From positions 62,001 through 126,000 of the forward strand of contig NZ_JWTB01000007.1 in assembly GCF_000813845.1 (NCBI RefSeq): a stretch of DNA of 64,000 nucleotides, given 5' to 3'. Origin of the DNA: Pseudarthrobacter phenanthrenivorans (GTDB taxonomy: Bacteria > Actinomycetota > Actinomycetes > Actinomycetales > Micrococcaceae). The stretch's first letter is position 1, and each line of letters begins with the position of its first letter. Below the pieces are notes generated by a model. It saw nothing but the letters and a program-made list of their open reading frames with translations. It ran no database searches and was not told where the DNA came from. Shown in pieces: positions 25,291-35,992 of this stretch. Made by a program: the position numbers and the translations under genes.

Positions 25291-26205
25291 GTGGCTAAGT
25301 ACACACCCCAGGAACTCGCGGACACGCTCAAGGAAGGCCTGCTGTCCTTCCCTGTGACCTCTTTCGACGCCAACCTGCAGTTCGATGAAGAGAACTACCG
25401 CAAGCACCTGGCGTGGCAGGCAAGCTTTCCGGTGGCCGGCCTGTTCGCCGCCGGCGGCACCGGCGAAGGCTTCTCGCTCACACCGGCAGAATCGGAGCAC
25501 GTGGTGCGCACCGCCGTCGAGGAAGTGGGAGGCACCGTCCCTGTCCTCGCCTCCGCGGGCGGCTCCACCGCCCAGGCCATCGCAAACGCCCAGGCGGCGG
25601 AAGCAGCCGGCGCCGAAGGCATCCTCCTCCTGCCCCCATACCTGACCGAAGCCGACCAGGACGGCCTGGTGGAGCACGTCAGCGCCGTCTGCGAGGCCAC
25701 CTCGCTTGGCGTCATCATCTACAACCGGGCCAACGCCATCTACAAGGACACCACGGTGGCAACCCTCGCCGGCCGGCACGAAAACCTGATCGGCTTTAAG
25801 GACGGCGTCGGCGACCTGGAACACGACGCCCGCGTCTACGCCAAGCTCGGCGACCGGCTGTTCTACCTGGGCGGCCTGCCCACCGCCGAGACGTTCGCCC
25901 TGCCGCTGCTGCAGCTGGGCATGAGCACCTACTCAAGCGCCATGTACAACTTCGTTCCGCAGTTTGCCCTCGACTTCTACCAGGATGTCCGCAACAACGA
26001 CCGTGCAGCCGTGAACAAGAAGCTCAACGACTTCGTCATCCCCTACCTGGATATCCGTGACCGCGTGAAGGGCTACTCTGTCTCGATCGTCAAGGGCGGG
26101 CTGGACGCCGTCGGCCGCTCCGCAGGACCCGTCCGGCCCCCGCTGCAGAACCTGGCCCCGCAGGACCTTGCGGACCTGAAGGCCCTGATCGCCACCGTTT
26201 CCTAG
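25291..26205 (+). CDS. kdgD: 5-dehydro-4-deoxyglucarate dehydratase
   Basis: The 304-residue member of the DHDPS/NAL family has the Schiff-base Lys in [10 protein letters not shown], a Tyr in [11 protein letters not shown], and [12 protein letters not shown] in place of the DHDPS GTTGE motif, typical of KdgD. It dehydrates and decarboxylates 5-dehydro-4-deoxy-D-glucarate to 2-oxoglutarate semialdehyde. The GTG start matches the family N terminus; a longer frame from 25201 would run through the promoter. First gene of the catabolic operon. Confidence 0.93.
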   Translation: MAKYTPQELADTLKEGLLSFPVTSFDANLQFDEENYRKHLAWQASFPVAGLFAAGGTGEGFSLTPAESEHVVRTAVEEVGGTVPVLASAGGSTAQAIANAQAAEAAGAEGILLLPPYLTEADQDGLVEHVSAVCEATSLGVIIYNRANAIYKDTTVATLAGRHENLIGFKDGVGDLEHDARVYAKLGDRLFYLGGLPTAETFALPLLQLGMSTYSSAMYNFVPQFALDFYQDVRNNDRAAVNKKLNDFVIPYLDIRDRVKGYSVSIVKGGLDAVGRSAGPVRPPLQNLAPQDLADLKALIATVS

Positions 26206-26247
26206 CCGTCACCGCAGACGGCACCACGCCAACCACAGGAGGAACCC

Positions 26248-27861
26248 ATGACCCTCACCGGGCACTCACTCATCGCCGGCCGGACGGTTGCCGGCGAAGG
26301 CAAGACCACCACCGGATTCAACCCCGCCACCAACCAGGCGCTGCAGCCCGCCTACACACTGCTGGCCGAAGAACAGCTCAAGGCAGCCACCACCGCAGCG
26401 AAGGAAGCCTTCCCGTCCTTCAGCACCCTGGACCCGGACACCCACGCCGCGTTCCTGGAGGCCATCGCGGACAACATCGACGCCATTGGCGAGGAACTGA
26501 TCGTCCGTGCAGCACAGGAAACCGGGCTGCCCGCGGCCCGGCTGCAGGGCGAACGGGCCCGCACCACCGGCCAGCTGCGCCTCTTCGCCGGCGTGGTCCG
26601 CCAAGGCGACTTCCGCGGCGTCCGAATCGACCCCGCCCTCCCCGGCCGCACCCCCCTGCCGCGCCCCGACATCCGCCAGCGCCAGGTCCCGCTCGGCCCG
26701 GTGGCGGTTTTCGGCGCCAGCAACTTCCCGCTCGCATTTTCGACGGCGGGCGGAGACACGGCCTCTGCCCTGGCCGCCGGCTGCCCCGTGGTCTTCAAGG
26801 CCCACAACGCCCACCCCGGCACCAGCGAACTCGTGGGCCAGGCCGTCACCAAAGCCGTCCGGGACGCGGGCCTGCACCCGGGTGTGTTCTCCCTGATCTA
26901 CGGCCCCGGTGCGAGCATCGGCCAGGCCCTCGTGGCCGACCCCGCCATCAAGGCCGTGGGCTTCACCGGGTCCCAGTCCGCCGGCATCGCCCTGATGAAG
27001 ACTGCCGCCGCCCGCCCCGAGCCCATCCCGGTCTATGCCGAGATGTCCTCGCTGAACCCGGTCTTCGTCTTCGAAGGCGCCCTCAACGGCTCCGCCGAAC
27101 AGATCGACGCCCTCGCCGCTGCCTACCTCACGGCCGTCACCGGAAGCTCCGGCCAGCTGTGCACCTCCCCGGGCCTGCTGTTCGCCCCCACCGGTGAGGC
27201 AGGCGACAAACTTGCCGCCGCCGTCGCCCGCGCCGCCGCGGCCTGCGCCGGACAGACCATGCTGACGGAGGGTATCGCCGGTTCCTGGAACAGCGGAACC
27301 GAGGCACTCGGCTCCGCGGCCGGCGTCGAACTGCTCGGCCAGGGTACCCCCGGCCCCACCGAAAACGCCCCCGCCCCCACCATCTTCGGCACCGGTGTCC
27401 GGCAGTTCCTGGACAACCACGTGCTGCACGAGGAAATCTTCGGCGCCGCGTCCCTGGTGATCCGCTACGACAACACCGACGACCTCCTCCAGGCCGCTGC
27501 CCGGATGGAAGGCCAACTCACCGCTTCCCTGCAGCTCACCGAACAGGACTACTCCACCGCCGCGCCCCTGATCCCCGTCCTCGAACAGAAGGTAGGCCGT
27601 ATCATCGTCAACGGCTGGCCCACCGGAGTGGAAGTAGGCCACGCCATGGTCCACGGCGGCCCGTTCCCCGCCACCTCCGACTCCCGCACCACCTCCGTGG
27701 GAACCCTGGCCATCCACCGGTTCCTTCGGCCCGTCGCCTACCAGAACCTTCCCCAGGAGCTCCTCCCCGAGCCCCTGCAGGACAGCAACCCCTGGCACCT
27801 CAACCGCCGCATCGACGGCGACGTGGTCCCCGCAGCAGAGAAAGCAGAAGTCAGCGCATGA
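26248..27861 (+). CDS. 2,5-dioxovalerate (alpha-ketoglutaric semialdehyde) dehydrogenase
   Basis: The 537-residue NAD(P)-dependent aldehyde dehydrogenase has the NADP-type signature [11 protein letters not shown], a Gly-rich GFTGSQSAG, the general-base Glu in [11 protein letters not shown] and the catalytic Cys in [11 protein letters not shown]. Its length and motifs fit the KGSA dehydrogenase group that makes 2-oxoglutarate as the last step of glucarate breakdown. GGAGG precedes the ATG. The stop overlaps the next ATG by four bases. Confidence 0.93.
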   Translation: MTLTGHSLIAGRTVAGEGKTTTGFNPATNQALQPAYTLLAEEQLKAATTAAKEAFPSFSTLDPDTHAAFLEAIADNIDAIGEELIVRAAQETGLPAARLQGERARTTGQLRLFAGVVRQGDFRGVRIDPALPGRTPLPRPDIRQRQVPLGPVAVFGASNFPLAFSTAGGDTASALAAGCPVVFKAHNAHPGTSELVGQAVTKAVRDAGLHPGVFSLIYGPGASIGQALVADPAIKAVGFTGSQSAGIALMKTAAARPEPIPVYAEMSSLNPVFVFEGALNGSAEQIDALAAAYLTAVTGSSGQLCTSPGLLFAPTGEAGDKLAAAVARAAAACAGQTMLTEGIAGSWNSGTEALGSAAGVELLGQGTPGPTENAPAPTIFGTGVRQFLDNHVLHEEIFGAASLVIRYDNTDDLLQAAARMEGQLTASLQLTEQDYSTAAPLIPVLEQKVGRIIVNGWPTGVEVGHAMVHGGPFPATSDSRTTSVGTLAIHRFLRPVAYQNLPQELLPEPLQDSNPWHLNRRIDGDVVPAAEKAEVSA

Positions 27862-29186
27862 GCAACCAGCCCCTTATCGCCGGCATCGAGGTGGTGCCGG
27901 TCGCCGGGTACGACAGCATGCTGATGAACCTCAGCGGCGCGCACGGTCCCTTCTTCACCCGCAACATCGTCATCATCACCGACTCGGAAGGCCGGACCGG
28001 GCTGGGTGAAGTTCCCGGCGGCGAGAAGATCCGCACCACCATCGAAGAGGCGGGCGCCCTGCTCAAGGGCAAACCGGTGGCACGCTACCGGTCACTGCTG
28101 CGCGGGGTTGCGGCGGCGTTCGCTGACCGCGATGCTGGCGGCCGCGGGCTCCAGACCTTCGACCTGCGCACGACGGTGCACGCCGTGACCGCCGTCGAGT
28201 CCGCCCTGCTGGACCTGCATGGTCAGTTCCTTGGGGTCCCCGTGGCGGAACTGCTGGGTGACGGCCAGCAGCGGACATCGGTGCCGATGCTCGGGTACCT
28301 GTTCTTCGTCGGCGACCACAACCGGACGGACCTGCCCTACCTTGTGGAAGACAACCCCGCGGACCGCTGGGAGGAGCTCCGCCGCCAGGAGGCCATGACT
28401 CCGGAAGCCGTGGTCGCCCTCGCCGAAGCCGCCCAGGAACGCTACGGGTTCAGCGACTTCAAGCTCAAGGGCGGCGTGCTGTCCGGCGACGATGAGGTGG
28501 ACGTGGTTACCGCCCTGGCCCAGCGTTTCCCTGATGCGCGGGTCACCCTGGATCCCAACGGCGGCTGGCTCCTCGAGGAGGCGGTCCGGCTGGGCAGGCG
28601 GATGCAGGGCGTCGTGGCGTACGCCGAAGACCCCTGCGGCGCCGAAGGCCGTTTCTCCGGCCGCGAAGTCATGGCCGAATTCCGCCGCGCCACCGGCCTG
28701 AAGACCGCCACCAACATGATCGCCACGGACTGGCGGGAAATGTCCCACGCCGTCAGGAGCAACGCGGTCGATATTCCTCTCGCCGACCCGCACTTCTGGA
28801 CCATGCACGGCTCGGTCCGGGTTGCGCAGCTGTGCAACGAATTCGGCCTCACCTGGGGATCACACTCGAACAACCACTTCGACATTTCGCTGGCCATGTT
28901 CACCCACACCGGTGCAGCGGCCCCGGGCGAAATCACCGCCTTGGACACGCACTGGATCTGGCAGGACGGCCAGGGCCTCACCAAGGAACCACTGCAGATC
29001 AAGGGCGGTGCCATCGAGGTACCGGACAAGCCCGGGCTCGGCATCGAACTGGACCGCGGCGCCCTGGACAAAGCCCACCAGCTGTACCTGGAGCACGGCC
29101 TCGATGCCCGCGATGACAGCATCGGCATGCAGTACTACATCGACGGCTGGTCCTTCGACCCCAAGAGGCCCTGCCTGGTCCGCTGA
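27858..29186 (+). CDS. gudD: Glucarate dehydratase
   Basis: The 442-residue enolase-superfamily enzyme has the mandelate-racemase-like KLKGGVLSG Lys motif, metal ligands in VTLDPNGGW and YAEDPCG, and the NMIATDW and [15 protein letters not shown] blocks with the catalytic His, characteristic of GudD. It converts D-glucarate (and often L-idarate) to 5-dehydro-4-deoxyglucarate, the KdgD substrate. It is translationally coupled to the dehydrogenase gene. Confidence 0.95.
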   Translation: MSNQPLIAGIEVVPVAGYDSMLMNLSGAHGPFFTRNIVIITDSEGRTGLGEVPGGEKIRTTIEEAGALLKGKPVARYRSLLRGVAAAFADRDAGGRGLQTFDLRTTVHAVTAVESALLDLHGQFLGVPVAELLGDGQQRTSVPMLGYLFFVGDHNRTDLPYLVEDNPADRWEELRRQEAMTPEAVVALAEAAQERYGFSDFKLKGGVLSGDDEVDVVTALAQRFPDARVTLDPNGGWLLEEAVRLGRRMQGVVAYAEDPCGAEGRFSGREVMAEFRRATGLKTATNMIATDWREMSHAVRSNAVDIPLADPHFWTMHGSVRVAQLCNEFGLTWGSHSNNHFDISLAMFTHTGAAAPGEITALDTHWIWQDGQGLTKEPLQIKGGAIEVPDKPGLGIELDRGALDKAHQLYLEHGLDARDDSIGMQYYIDGWSFDPKRPCLVR

Positions 29187-29244
29187 CAAGGCACCGTCAA
29201 CCAACGTCCCACCGGCAGAGGGCTCCATGACGGACCCTCCGTCA

Positions 29245-29281
29245 CGGACAGCTGCCGTGGCCGCTCCCCGGCAGCTGTCCG
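29245..29281 (+). repeat. 12-bp hairpin between gudD and the MFS gene
   Basis: A perfect stem CGGACAGCTGCC/GGCAGCTGTCCG encloses a 13-base loop, in the 149-base gap of the operon. There is no T-tract. It may reduce read-through into the transporter gene or protect the upstream mRNA. Confidence 0.6.
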
Positions 29282-29335
29282 GTACATTTCTCCAAGGCCC
29301 CCGCCTTGCCTGTCCCCACCCAAAGGAAACACTCA

Positions 29336-30685
29336 ATGAAGTCTGTGGACAACGCCGTCCTGGACCTGGCATCCGCCACCAGGAAGTTCTTCAAGCGCGT
29401 GCTCCCGGTCATGCTGGTCATGCTGGTCTGCAACCAGCTGAACCGCTCCAACATCGGTTACGCCCAGGACCACCTCCAGGCCGACGTCGGCATCGGCGCC
29501 GCCGCCTACGGTTTCGGTGCCGGCCTGTTCTTCATCGCGTACGCGATCTTCGAACTGCCCAGCAACGTGATGATGGAAAAGTACGGGGCGAAGGTCTGGT
29601 TGACCAGGATCATGGTCAGCTGGGGCATCGTCTCCTTCCTCATGGCGTTCGTGCAGAACGAAGCCATGTTCTACATCCTGCGGTTCCTCCTCGGCGCCGC
29701 GGAGGCCGGCTTCTTCCCTGCCGTGATCTTCTATTTCGCCCGCTGGGTTCCGGCAGGCCAGCGGGGCAAGGCGACCGCTGTGTTCATCGCCGGTTCCTCC
29801 GTGGCGGCTGCAATCTCCGGGCCCATCGCCGGGATGCTCCTGAGCATGCAGGGCACCTTGGGCCTGCGCGGCTGGCAGTGGCTGTTCGGTTTCGAAGGCG
29901 TTGTCTCCGTGCTGGTGGGCATCGTGGTGTTCTTCCTGCTCGACGCCAGGATCGAGGACGCCAGGTGGCTGTCCCCGGCAGAAAAGGCGGCCCTGGCGCG
30001 GGCGATCAGCGCCGAGGATGAACAGCACGCCACGGCGGACACCGGCAAGGTCAACCGCTGGAAGATGCTCCTGAACCCGCAGATCCTGCTCCTGTGCGGC
30101 ATCTACTTCGCCATCCAGCTGTCCATCTACGCCAACACGTTCTGGCTTCCCAGCATCGTCAAGCGGATTCCGGGGACCACGGATCTCTCCGCCGGTTTCC
30201 TGTCCTCCGTCCCCTGGATCTGTGCGGTCGTCGCCACGTACTTCGCCGCGAAGTGGCAGGACAAGGCCAAATCCAGGAAACCCCTGCTGGTGGTTGCGCT
30301 CCTGGTCGCCGCCGCCGGCACGTACGCGGCCGCCGCCGCATCCCCCGTGCTGGCGCTGGTGTTCCTGGCCATCGCCGCCATGGGCTTCAAGAGCGCATCC
30401 CCGCTGTTCTGGACCATCCCGCAGTCCGGCCTGCACCCGCTGGTGCTGGCCCCTGCCATCGCCATCATCAACTCGCTCGGTAACCTGGGCGGATTCGTGG
30501 CACCGTTCGGCTTCGGCATCATCAAGGAACAGACGGGCAGCGTAATTCCCGGGCTGTTCGCCCTGGCCGCTGCATCCGCGGTGGCCGCCGGCCTGGTCTA
30601 CTTCCTCAGGGAACGCCGCACTGCAGAACCGGCCGGGGAAGCTGCGGACGCGTCCGTGGAGGCGGCGGTTCCCAGCCGCTCCTGA
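29336..30685 (+). CDS. MFS transporter, glucarate/galactarate (ACS family) type
   Basis: The 449-residue membrane protein has 12 predicted segments. The anion:cation symporter signature is present at the first segments (NQLNRSNIGYAQ), with FELPSNVMMEKYGAKVWLTRIMVSWG and GAAEAGFFPAVIFYFARW. This is the GudP-like group that takes up hexarates, phthalate or allantoate by proton symport. AAAGGA precedes the ATG. It would be the second uptake route beside the tct system. Confidence 0.88.
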   Translation: MKSVDNAVLDLASATRKFFKRVLPVMLVMLVCNQLNRSNIGYAQDHLQADVGIGAAAYGFGAGLFFIAYAIFELPSNVMMEKYGAKVWLTRIMVSWGIVSFLMAFVQNEAMFYILRFLLGAAEAGFFPAVIFYFARWVPAGQRGKATAVFIAGSSVAAAISGPIAGMLLSMQGTLGLRGWQWLFGFEGVVSVLVGIVVFFLLDARIEDARWLSPAEKAALARAISAEDEQHATADTGKVNRWKMLLNPQILLLCGIYFAIQLSIYANTFWLPSIVKRIPGTTDLSAGFLSSVPWICAVVATYFAAKWQDKAKSRKPLLVVALLVAAAGTYAAAAASPVLALVFLAIAAMGFKSASPLFWTIPQSGLHPLVLAPAIAIINSLGNLGGFVAPFGFGIIKEQTGSVIPGLFALAAASAVAAGLVYFLRERRTAEPAGEAADASVEAAVPSRS

Positions 30686-30712
30686 CGCCCCCGGCCTCGA
30701 AACCGCCGGAAG

Positions 30713-31942
30713 TCAGGCGCCAGTAATCACCAGGGCCACGCTATGGCCGCCAAAACCGAAGGCATTCACCAGGCCTGCCGGGGCATGATCCGCCCGCAGC
30801 TGGTGGGTGCCTTCGGTGATGACATTGAGGTCCACTTCGGGGTCCAGTTCCTCCACGTTAAGCGTCGCGGGCACCTTGCCTTCGCGGAGCGCTTCAAGGA
30901 CCACGACGGCGGCCAGCGCCCCGGCGCCGCCCAGCAGGTGTCCGGTATGCCCCTTCGTGGAGGTCACGGGGAGAGCCGCGCCGAAGACGGCGTTGATGGC
31001 CTGCCCTTCCAGCCGGTCGCCCACCGGCGTGGAGGTGGCATGCGCATGGACGAATCCGATGTCCGCGGGCTGCATCCCAGCCGAATCCAGCGCCTTCTGC
31101 ATCACCCGCCGCTGCATTGCGGGGTCGGCGGCCACGATGTCGTTCGCGTCGGACGTCACCGCGCCCCCGGCCACTGCACCGAGCACGGCGGCGCCCCGGG
31201 CGCGGGCGTGCTCCTCGCTCTCCAGCACCACCACCGCGGCGCCCTCTGAAAGCACGAACCCGTCGCGGCCGCCGTCGAACGGCCGCGAGGCCCGCTGCGG
31301 CTCACCGGCATACGTGGACAGGGCACGGATCTGCGAGAAGCCACTGATGACCAGGTCGTTCACGGAAGCGTCCACGCCTCCGGCAATCACGACGTCGGCA
31401 GCACCGGAACGGATCATCTCGGCTGCCTGGACAATCGCCTCAGCCCCGGACGCGCAGGCGCTGACGGGGGTCCGTGCGCCGCCGCGGGCGCCGAGGTCGA
31501 TGGACACCCATGCGGCCGGGCCGTTGACCATCAGGCGGGTGAGGGTGTGCGGCGAGACCTTGCGGGGGCCTGATGCGGCGAGGGTCCGGTCCTGCTCGAT
31601 GGTGGAGCCAAGCCCGCCGTAGGCGGAGCCGATCACCACGGCGAACCGCTCGGGATCCACCTCCGGGCTGCCGGCCTGCGCCCAGGCTTCCCGGGCGGCC
31701 ACCAGCGCCAGCTGGCCGCACCGGTCCATCCGCTTCATCTCACGCGTGCTGAGGTGCTGCGAAAGCTCTGCCGTGACCTGCCCGGCGATCCTGACCGGCA
31801 GCTGCGCCGCCCAGTCATCCCCGAGCGCCGCGATCCCGGAACGCCCGTCAAGCAGGGCCTCCCAGGTTTCCTTGACCGTGGAACCCAAGGGGTTGATGGT
31901 GCCGGCGCCGGTGACCAGTGCGCGGGATTCGATGCCAGCCAT
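30713..31942 (-). CDS. Beta-ketoacyl-ACP synthase family protein (KAS II-like)
   Basis: The 409-residue condensing enzyme has a catalytic Cys in TPVSACASGAEAI and the two His in HAHATSTPVGD and KGHTGHLLGGAGAL, so it looks active. It is FabF-like in length but stands alone: no acyl carrier protein, ketoreductase or other fatty-acid gene is nearby. It may be a redundant KAS or act in a specialised acyl chain. The prfC gene lies six bases upstream on the same strand. Confidence 0.88.
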   Translation of the reverse strand: MAGIESRALVTGAGTINPLGSTVKETWEALLDGRSGIAALGDDWAAQLPVRIAGQVTAELSQHLSTREMKRMDRCGQLALVAAREAWAQAGSPEVDPERFAVVIGSAYGGLGSTIEQDRTLAASGPRKVSPHTLTRLMVNGPAAWVSIDLGARGGARTPVSACASGAEAIVQAAEMIRSGAADVVIAGGVDASVNDLVISGFSQIRALSTYAGEPQRASRPFDGGRDGFVLSEGAAVVVLESEEHARARGAAVLGAVAGGAVTSDANDIVAADPAMQRRVMQKALDSAGMQPADIGFVHAHATSTPVGDRLEGQAINAVFGAALPVTSTKGHTGHLLGGAGALAAVVVLEALREGKVPATLNVEELDPEVDLNVITEGTHQLRADHAPAGLVNAFGFGGHSVALVITGA

Positions 31943-31948
31943 GAGGCC

Positions 31949-33562
31949 CTACTTTGCGGGGTTGTGCGTGCCGATGGGCATGAGGGTGAGGTCCGGGTGG
32001 TTCTTCTCGATCCGCCGCAGCGCCCAGACGTCGTTGAACAGGGCGAGGTACTCGCCGTCGGACCGCAGCAGCACCTCAGCGCCGGGCACGTTGGCCAGCG
32101 CGGGCATGGCGTCCGCCGTCGAAATCCGGGCCAGCGAGTACGGCAGGCGTTCCAGGCGCATGGGCGCGCTGAAGTCGTGCGCCATGCGGTCCTCCACCAC
32201 TTCGAACTGCATGGGGCCGACGGCGGCAAGCACCGGCGCCTGGTCGCCGCGGAGATCGGAGCGGAGCAGCTGGATGACGCCCTCGTGTTCGAGCTGCTCA
32301 ATGCCACGGCGGAACTGCTTGAACTTGCTGGGGTCCTTGGACCGGGCCACCTGGAAGTGCTCGGGGGCGAACAGCGGGATGGCCGGGTATTCCACCGGGT
32401 TTTCGAGGAACAGGCTGTCGCCCACGCGCAGCGACGAGGCGTTGACCAGGCCCACCACATCGCCGGGATAGGCCTCGTCGATGACTTCGCGTTCGCGGCC
32501 GAACACCTGCTGGGCGTACTTGGTGGCAAACGACTTTCCGGTGCGGGTCTGGGTGACCACCATGCCCCGTTCGAAGACGCCGGAGCAGACGCGGATGAAG
32601 GCCACATGGTCGCGGTGGGCCTTGTTCATGCCTGCCTGGACCTTGAACACGAAGCCGGAGAACGGGGCTTCCACCGCGCGGGGGTTGCCGTCGATGTCCG
32701 GCCGGGGCGCTGCGGGCGGGGCGAAGTCCACCAGCGCATCCAGCAGTTCCTTGACGCCGAAGTTCAGGGCGGCGGAGCTGAACAGGATGGGGGTGGCCTT
32801 GCCTGCGTGGAAGGCATCGACGTCGAACTCGAGGTTGGACTCGATCACCAGCCCGGCCTCGTCCACCGCGTCGGACCAGTTGCTGCCCTGGTCTGCCGCG
32901 GCTTCCTCGGGGGTGAAGTATTCGGTGATGGCGATCTGCGCGCCGGCGTTGTTGCGCTGGAACCGGGCGAAGCGGTCGTTCCGCAGGTCCCAGACGCCGC
33001 GGAAGTCCCCGGAGATGCCCACGGCCCAGGTCAGCGGCATGGGCTGCAGTCCGGTGCGTTCGGTGATTTCGTCCATCAGTGCCAGGGCGTCCAGGCCGGG
33101 CCGGTCCCACTTGTTGATGACCGTGATGATGGGCAGGTTGCGCTGCTTGCAGACCTCGAAGAGCTTCATGGTCTGGGTTTCCAGGCCCTTGGCGGCGTCC
33201 ACCAGCATCACTGCGCAGTCGACGGCGGCGAGCACCCGGTAGGTGTCTTCGGAGAAGTCGGCGTGGCCGGGGGTGTCCAGGAGGTTGATGACCGTGTCCC
33301 GGTAGGAGAACTGCAGGGCGGCGGAGCTGATGGAGATGCCGCGGTCCTTTTCCATCTGCATCCAGTCGGAGACCGTCTCCTTGCGGTTGGCCTTGCCGCT
33401 GGACGCCCCGGCAGTGCCGATGACTTTGGCGTGCAGGGCCAGCGCCTCGGTGAGGGTGGACTTTCCGGCGTCCGGGTGGGAGATGACGGCAAAAGTCCTG
33501 CGGCGGCCCGCTTCCTTGTGAATCTCGGAGATCCGGGCGGGGGTCAGGACATCTTGGGACAC
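31949..33562 (-). CDS. prfC: Peptide chain release factor 3
   Basis: This 537-residue translational GTPase has G1 SHPDAGKST, G3 DTPGHADF, G4 NKWDRPG and the RF3-specific domains 2 and 3 (GVFERGMVVTQTRTGK; AVGPMQFEVVEDRM). RF3 helps recycle RF1/RF2 and edits errors after peptide release. The GTG at 33562 (VSQDVLTPARI) is preferred over a longer frame because the added ~40 residues are not family-like. Confidence 0.95.
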   Translation of the reverse strand: MSQDVLTPARISEIHKEAGRRRTFAVISHPDAGKSTLTEALALHAKVIGTAGASSGKANRKETVSDWMQMEKDRGISISSAALQFSYRDTVINLLDTPGHADFSEDTYRVLAAVDCAVMLVDAAKGLETQTMKLFEVCKQRNLPIITVINKWDRPGLDALALMDEITERTGLQPMPLTWAVGISGDFRGVWDLRNDRFARFQRNNAGAQIAITEYFTPEEAAADQGSNWSDAVDEAGLVIESNLEFDVDAFHAGKATPILFSSAALNFGVKELLDALVDFAPPAAPRPDIDGNPRAVEAPFSGFVFKVQAGMNKAHRDHVAFIRVCSGVFERGMVVTQTRTGKSFATKYAQQVFGREREVIDEAYPGDVVGLVNASSLRVGDSLFLENPVEYPAIPLFAPEHFQVARSKDPSKFKQFRRGIEQLEHEGVIQLLRSDLRGDQAPVLAAVGPMQFEVVEDRMAHDFSAPMRLERLPYSLARISTADAMPALANVPGAEVLLRSDGEYLALFNDVWALRRIEKNHPDLTLMPIGTHNPAK

Positions 33563-33758
33563 GGTGCTACTTTCGCTGCGGTTTGTGGCTGCCCTGGGGC
33601 CTGTCGGGTACTGCGCTGCGACTCGAGGGCGGGGAATGCAATTGGCAAACGGCCAAAGTACAAGTTTATCGCAGGGCCGCAAACCGGCGGGGCTGCGCTT
33701 AACGCGGGCGAAACCGGGCGTTCAAGGCCGCGAAATGCCATGCCGTTAGCGTGGGCGC

Positions 33759-34019
33759 ATGATGCATGGCGCCACCTTCTCCGGGAACCTTTTCTTCGAT
33801 CCTCTGGCAACCAACCTGGGGTCAGCCCTGGGCGGCGGCCCGGCGGCAGCAAAGGGGCCAGTACCAGCAAGAGGGCCGGTGCAGGAGCAGGCGGATCCGT
33901 CCGGCCCGCCCCGGCGGCGCGGGGTGCAGTCGCCGGCGGAGCATAAGGCGCTTCGGGCCGCGTCCCTGTCGAAGGTCAGCAGGGACCTGGAACGGATGCT
34001 CCGGGAACGGAAACGCTGA
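33759..34019 (+). CDS. Small hypothetical protein
   Basis: The 86-residue product has a low-complexity Pro/Gly/Ala middle and a basic helical C terminus (HKALRAASLSKVSRDLERMLRERKR). No family is recognised. Support comes mainly from a TAGCGT box six bases before the ATG, matching the leaderless promoters of neighbouring genes. It may be spurious. Confidence 0.45.
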   Translation: MMHGATFSGNLFFDPLATNLGSALGGGPAAAKGPVPARGPVQEQADPSGPPRRRGVQSPAEHKALRAASLSKVSRDLERMLRERKR

Positions 34020-34118
34020 GCCACGACGGCGGCGCGGCGGCACCAGCCAGCTGATACGCAGGTGCCCCCCCCGGTAACGCGGGCCGGTCCCGCTGCCTGG
34101 GACCGGCATGATGGTTCC

Positions 34119-34646
34119 ATGCGCAGCATCGAGTTGGTCTTTGACAGCGTTACGGACGCCCTGGTCAGGGACGACTGGGCCCGGCTGCAGGCCGCAGGCC
34201 TTCCCAGCCTGGCAACGCATACCTCCCCCAGCAACGCCCCGCACATCACTCTTGCCGCCGGCGCGGCCCTACAGCACGTCGGCGCCGGCCCGGACCTGCA
34301 GGACGGTGGCCCTGGGCCCTGGCACCGGCTGCCAATGGACATCGCACTGTCCGGAGCGGTTGTCTTTCCTGCGGGCAGCGGAAAGTATGTCCTGGCCAGG
34401 GCAGTCCTCCTGTCGGCGGCCCTCCTGGACCTGCACCGCGGGCTGCACCGGGACCTGTCGGGTGCCCTGCCGATGACCGCCCCGGGCGCCTGGACCCCGC
34501 ACGTCACCATTTCGCGCCGGATCCGCGGGGACCAGCTGGGCGCAGCCATGGACCTCCTGGACCTGCGCGTGGACGGACAGTGTACGGCGGCGCGGCTCTG
34601 GGACAGCAACACCAAAACGCTCACGCCGCTGGGCCCACCCGCGTGA
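34119..34646 (+). CDS. 2'-5' RNA ligase/cyclic phosphodiesterase family protein
   Basis: The 175-residue product carries the two HxTx motifs of the 2H phosphoesterase fold: HITL (~residue 46) and HVTI (~residue 128). Such enzymes act on 2',3'-cyclic or 2'-5' phosphodiesters in RNA or nucleotides. The ATG lies six bases after CATGAT, a likely -10, suggesting leaderless transcription. The physiological substrate is unknown. Confidence 0.8.
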   Translation: MRSIELVFDSVTDALVRDDWARLQAAGLPSLATHTSPSNAPHITLAAGAALQHVGAGPDLQDGGPGPWHRLPMDIALSGAVVFPAGSGKYVLARAVLLSAALLDLHRGLHRDLSGALPMTAPGAWTPHVTISRRIRGDQLGAAMDLLDLRVDGQCTAARLWDSNTKTLTPLGPPA

Positions 34647-34891
34647 CCAACCCCTGAGGCACGGCGCACCGGACCCAAAGTGGCCGTCCGGGTTACGTGG
34701 CCACCAGGCATTTTTCCAGCCCTTCCGGGCACCCCCTAATGGGGCACTTTGGGGCTTGCCCGTGCGGAAGTGGCGTTTCTTGCCCCTATCATTGAGCTTG
34801 CGGGAATCAGAGCACTTTTTGATCCTGCCGGCCAACTGCGGACGCCGGCATTCCTGCGGGTGGCAGTCCGCACCGTTGAAGGGAAACACCT

Positions 34892-35968
34892 ATGGCGCGG
34901 AGCCCCGAAGAATCGCTGAGGGCCACTCTGGGCCGGGTGGCACCCGGGACGCCCCTCCGCGACGGCCTGGAACGGATCCTGCGCGGCCGCACCGGCGCAC
35001 TGATCGTCCTCGGTTCCGACCGCACCATCGATTCCATCTGCTCCGGCGGGTTCGACATCGGCATCGAGTTCTCGCCCACCAGGCTGCGTGAGTTGGCCAA
35101 GATGGACGGCGCCATCATCTGCGACAAGGACGCCGGCAACATCCTGCGCGCCGCGGTCCAGCTGGTCCCGGATTCGAGCATCGAAACCCAGGAGTCGGGC
35201 ACCCGGCACCGTACGGCGGAACGGGTGGCCAAGCAGACCGGCGTGCCCGTCATTTCCGTGAGCCAGTCCATGCAGATCATCGCCCTCTACGTCAATGGGC
35301 TGCGGCACGTCCTGGAGGGCTCGGAGAACGTCCTGGCCCGCGCCAACCAGGCCCTGGCCACCCTCGAGCGGTACGTGGCCCGCCTTGACCAGGTCACCAG
35401 CTCGCTGTCCGCACTGGAAATCGAGGCCATGGTGACGGTGCGGGACGTGGCCGTCACCCTCCAGCGGCAGGAGATGGTCCGCCGCATTTCCGAGGAGATC
35501 TCCCAGTACGTCCTGGAACTGGGCGAAGACGGCCGGCTCCTATCCCTCCAGCTGGACGAGCTCACCGTGGGCCGGGGCCCGGGCAGCGACGTGATCATCC
35601 GTGACTACGCCAGCCCCAATGCTTCCGCGGAAGACATCGACAAGGCCGTTAATGAGCTGGTGAGCCTCGGTCCCACCGAGCTGATCGATCTCGGAAAGAT
35701 CTCCGCGATCGTGGGGTTCGCGGGCGGTGAGGCCAACCTCGATGCCGTCGTCCAGCCCCGCGGCTACCGGCTGCTCTCCGGCCTGAAGGCTGTTCCCAAG
35801 GCCGTGGCGGACCGGCTGGTGGACCACTTCGGCGGCCTGCAGTTCCTGATGGCGGCCACCATCGACGACCTCATGACCGTCGACGGCATCGGCGACCAGC
35901 GCGCCCGCACCGTGCGTGAAGGCCTGAGCCGGATGGCCGAGGCAAGCCTCCTGGACCGCTTCCTCTAG
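34892..35968 (+). CDS. disA: DNA integrity scanning protein DisA (diadenylate cyclase)
   Basis: The 358-residue protein makes c-di-AMP from two ATP and scans DNA for branches. The N-terminal DAC domain shows the DGA motif (AKMDGAIICDKDAGNI) and the RHRTA motif (GTRHRTAERVAKQTGVPVISVS). A helical linker and a C-terminal helix-hairpin-helix domain follow (TVDGIGDQRARTVREGL). AAGGG precedes the ATG. A 245-base upstream region has no gene. The mutY gene follows after one convergent gene. Confidence 0.96.
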   Translation: MARSPEESLRATLGRVAPGTPLRDGLERILRGRTGALIVLGSDRTIDSICSGGFDIGIEFSPTRLRELAKMDGAIICDKDAGNILRAAVQLVPDSSIETQESGTRHRTAERVAKQTGVPVISVSQSMQIIALYVNGLRHVLEGSENVLARANQALATLERYVARLDQVTSSLSALEIEAMVTVRDVAVTLQRQEMVRRISEEISQYVLELGEDGRLLSLQLDELTVGRGPGSDVIIRDYASPNASAEDIDKAVNELVSLGPTELIDLGKISAIVGFAGGEANLDAVVQPRGYRLLSGLKAVPKAVADRLVDHFGGLQFLMAATIDDLMTVDGIGDQRARTVREGLSRMAEASLLDRFL

Positions 35969-35992
35969 AAATTCCCATCCGTGGGACACCGC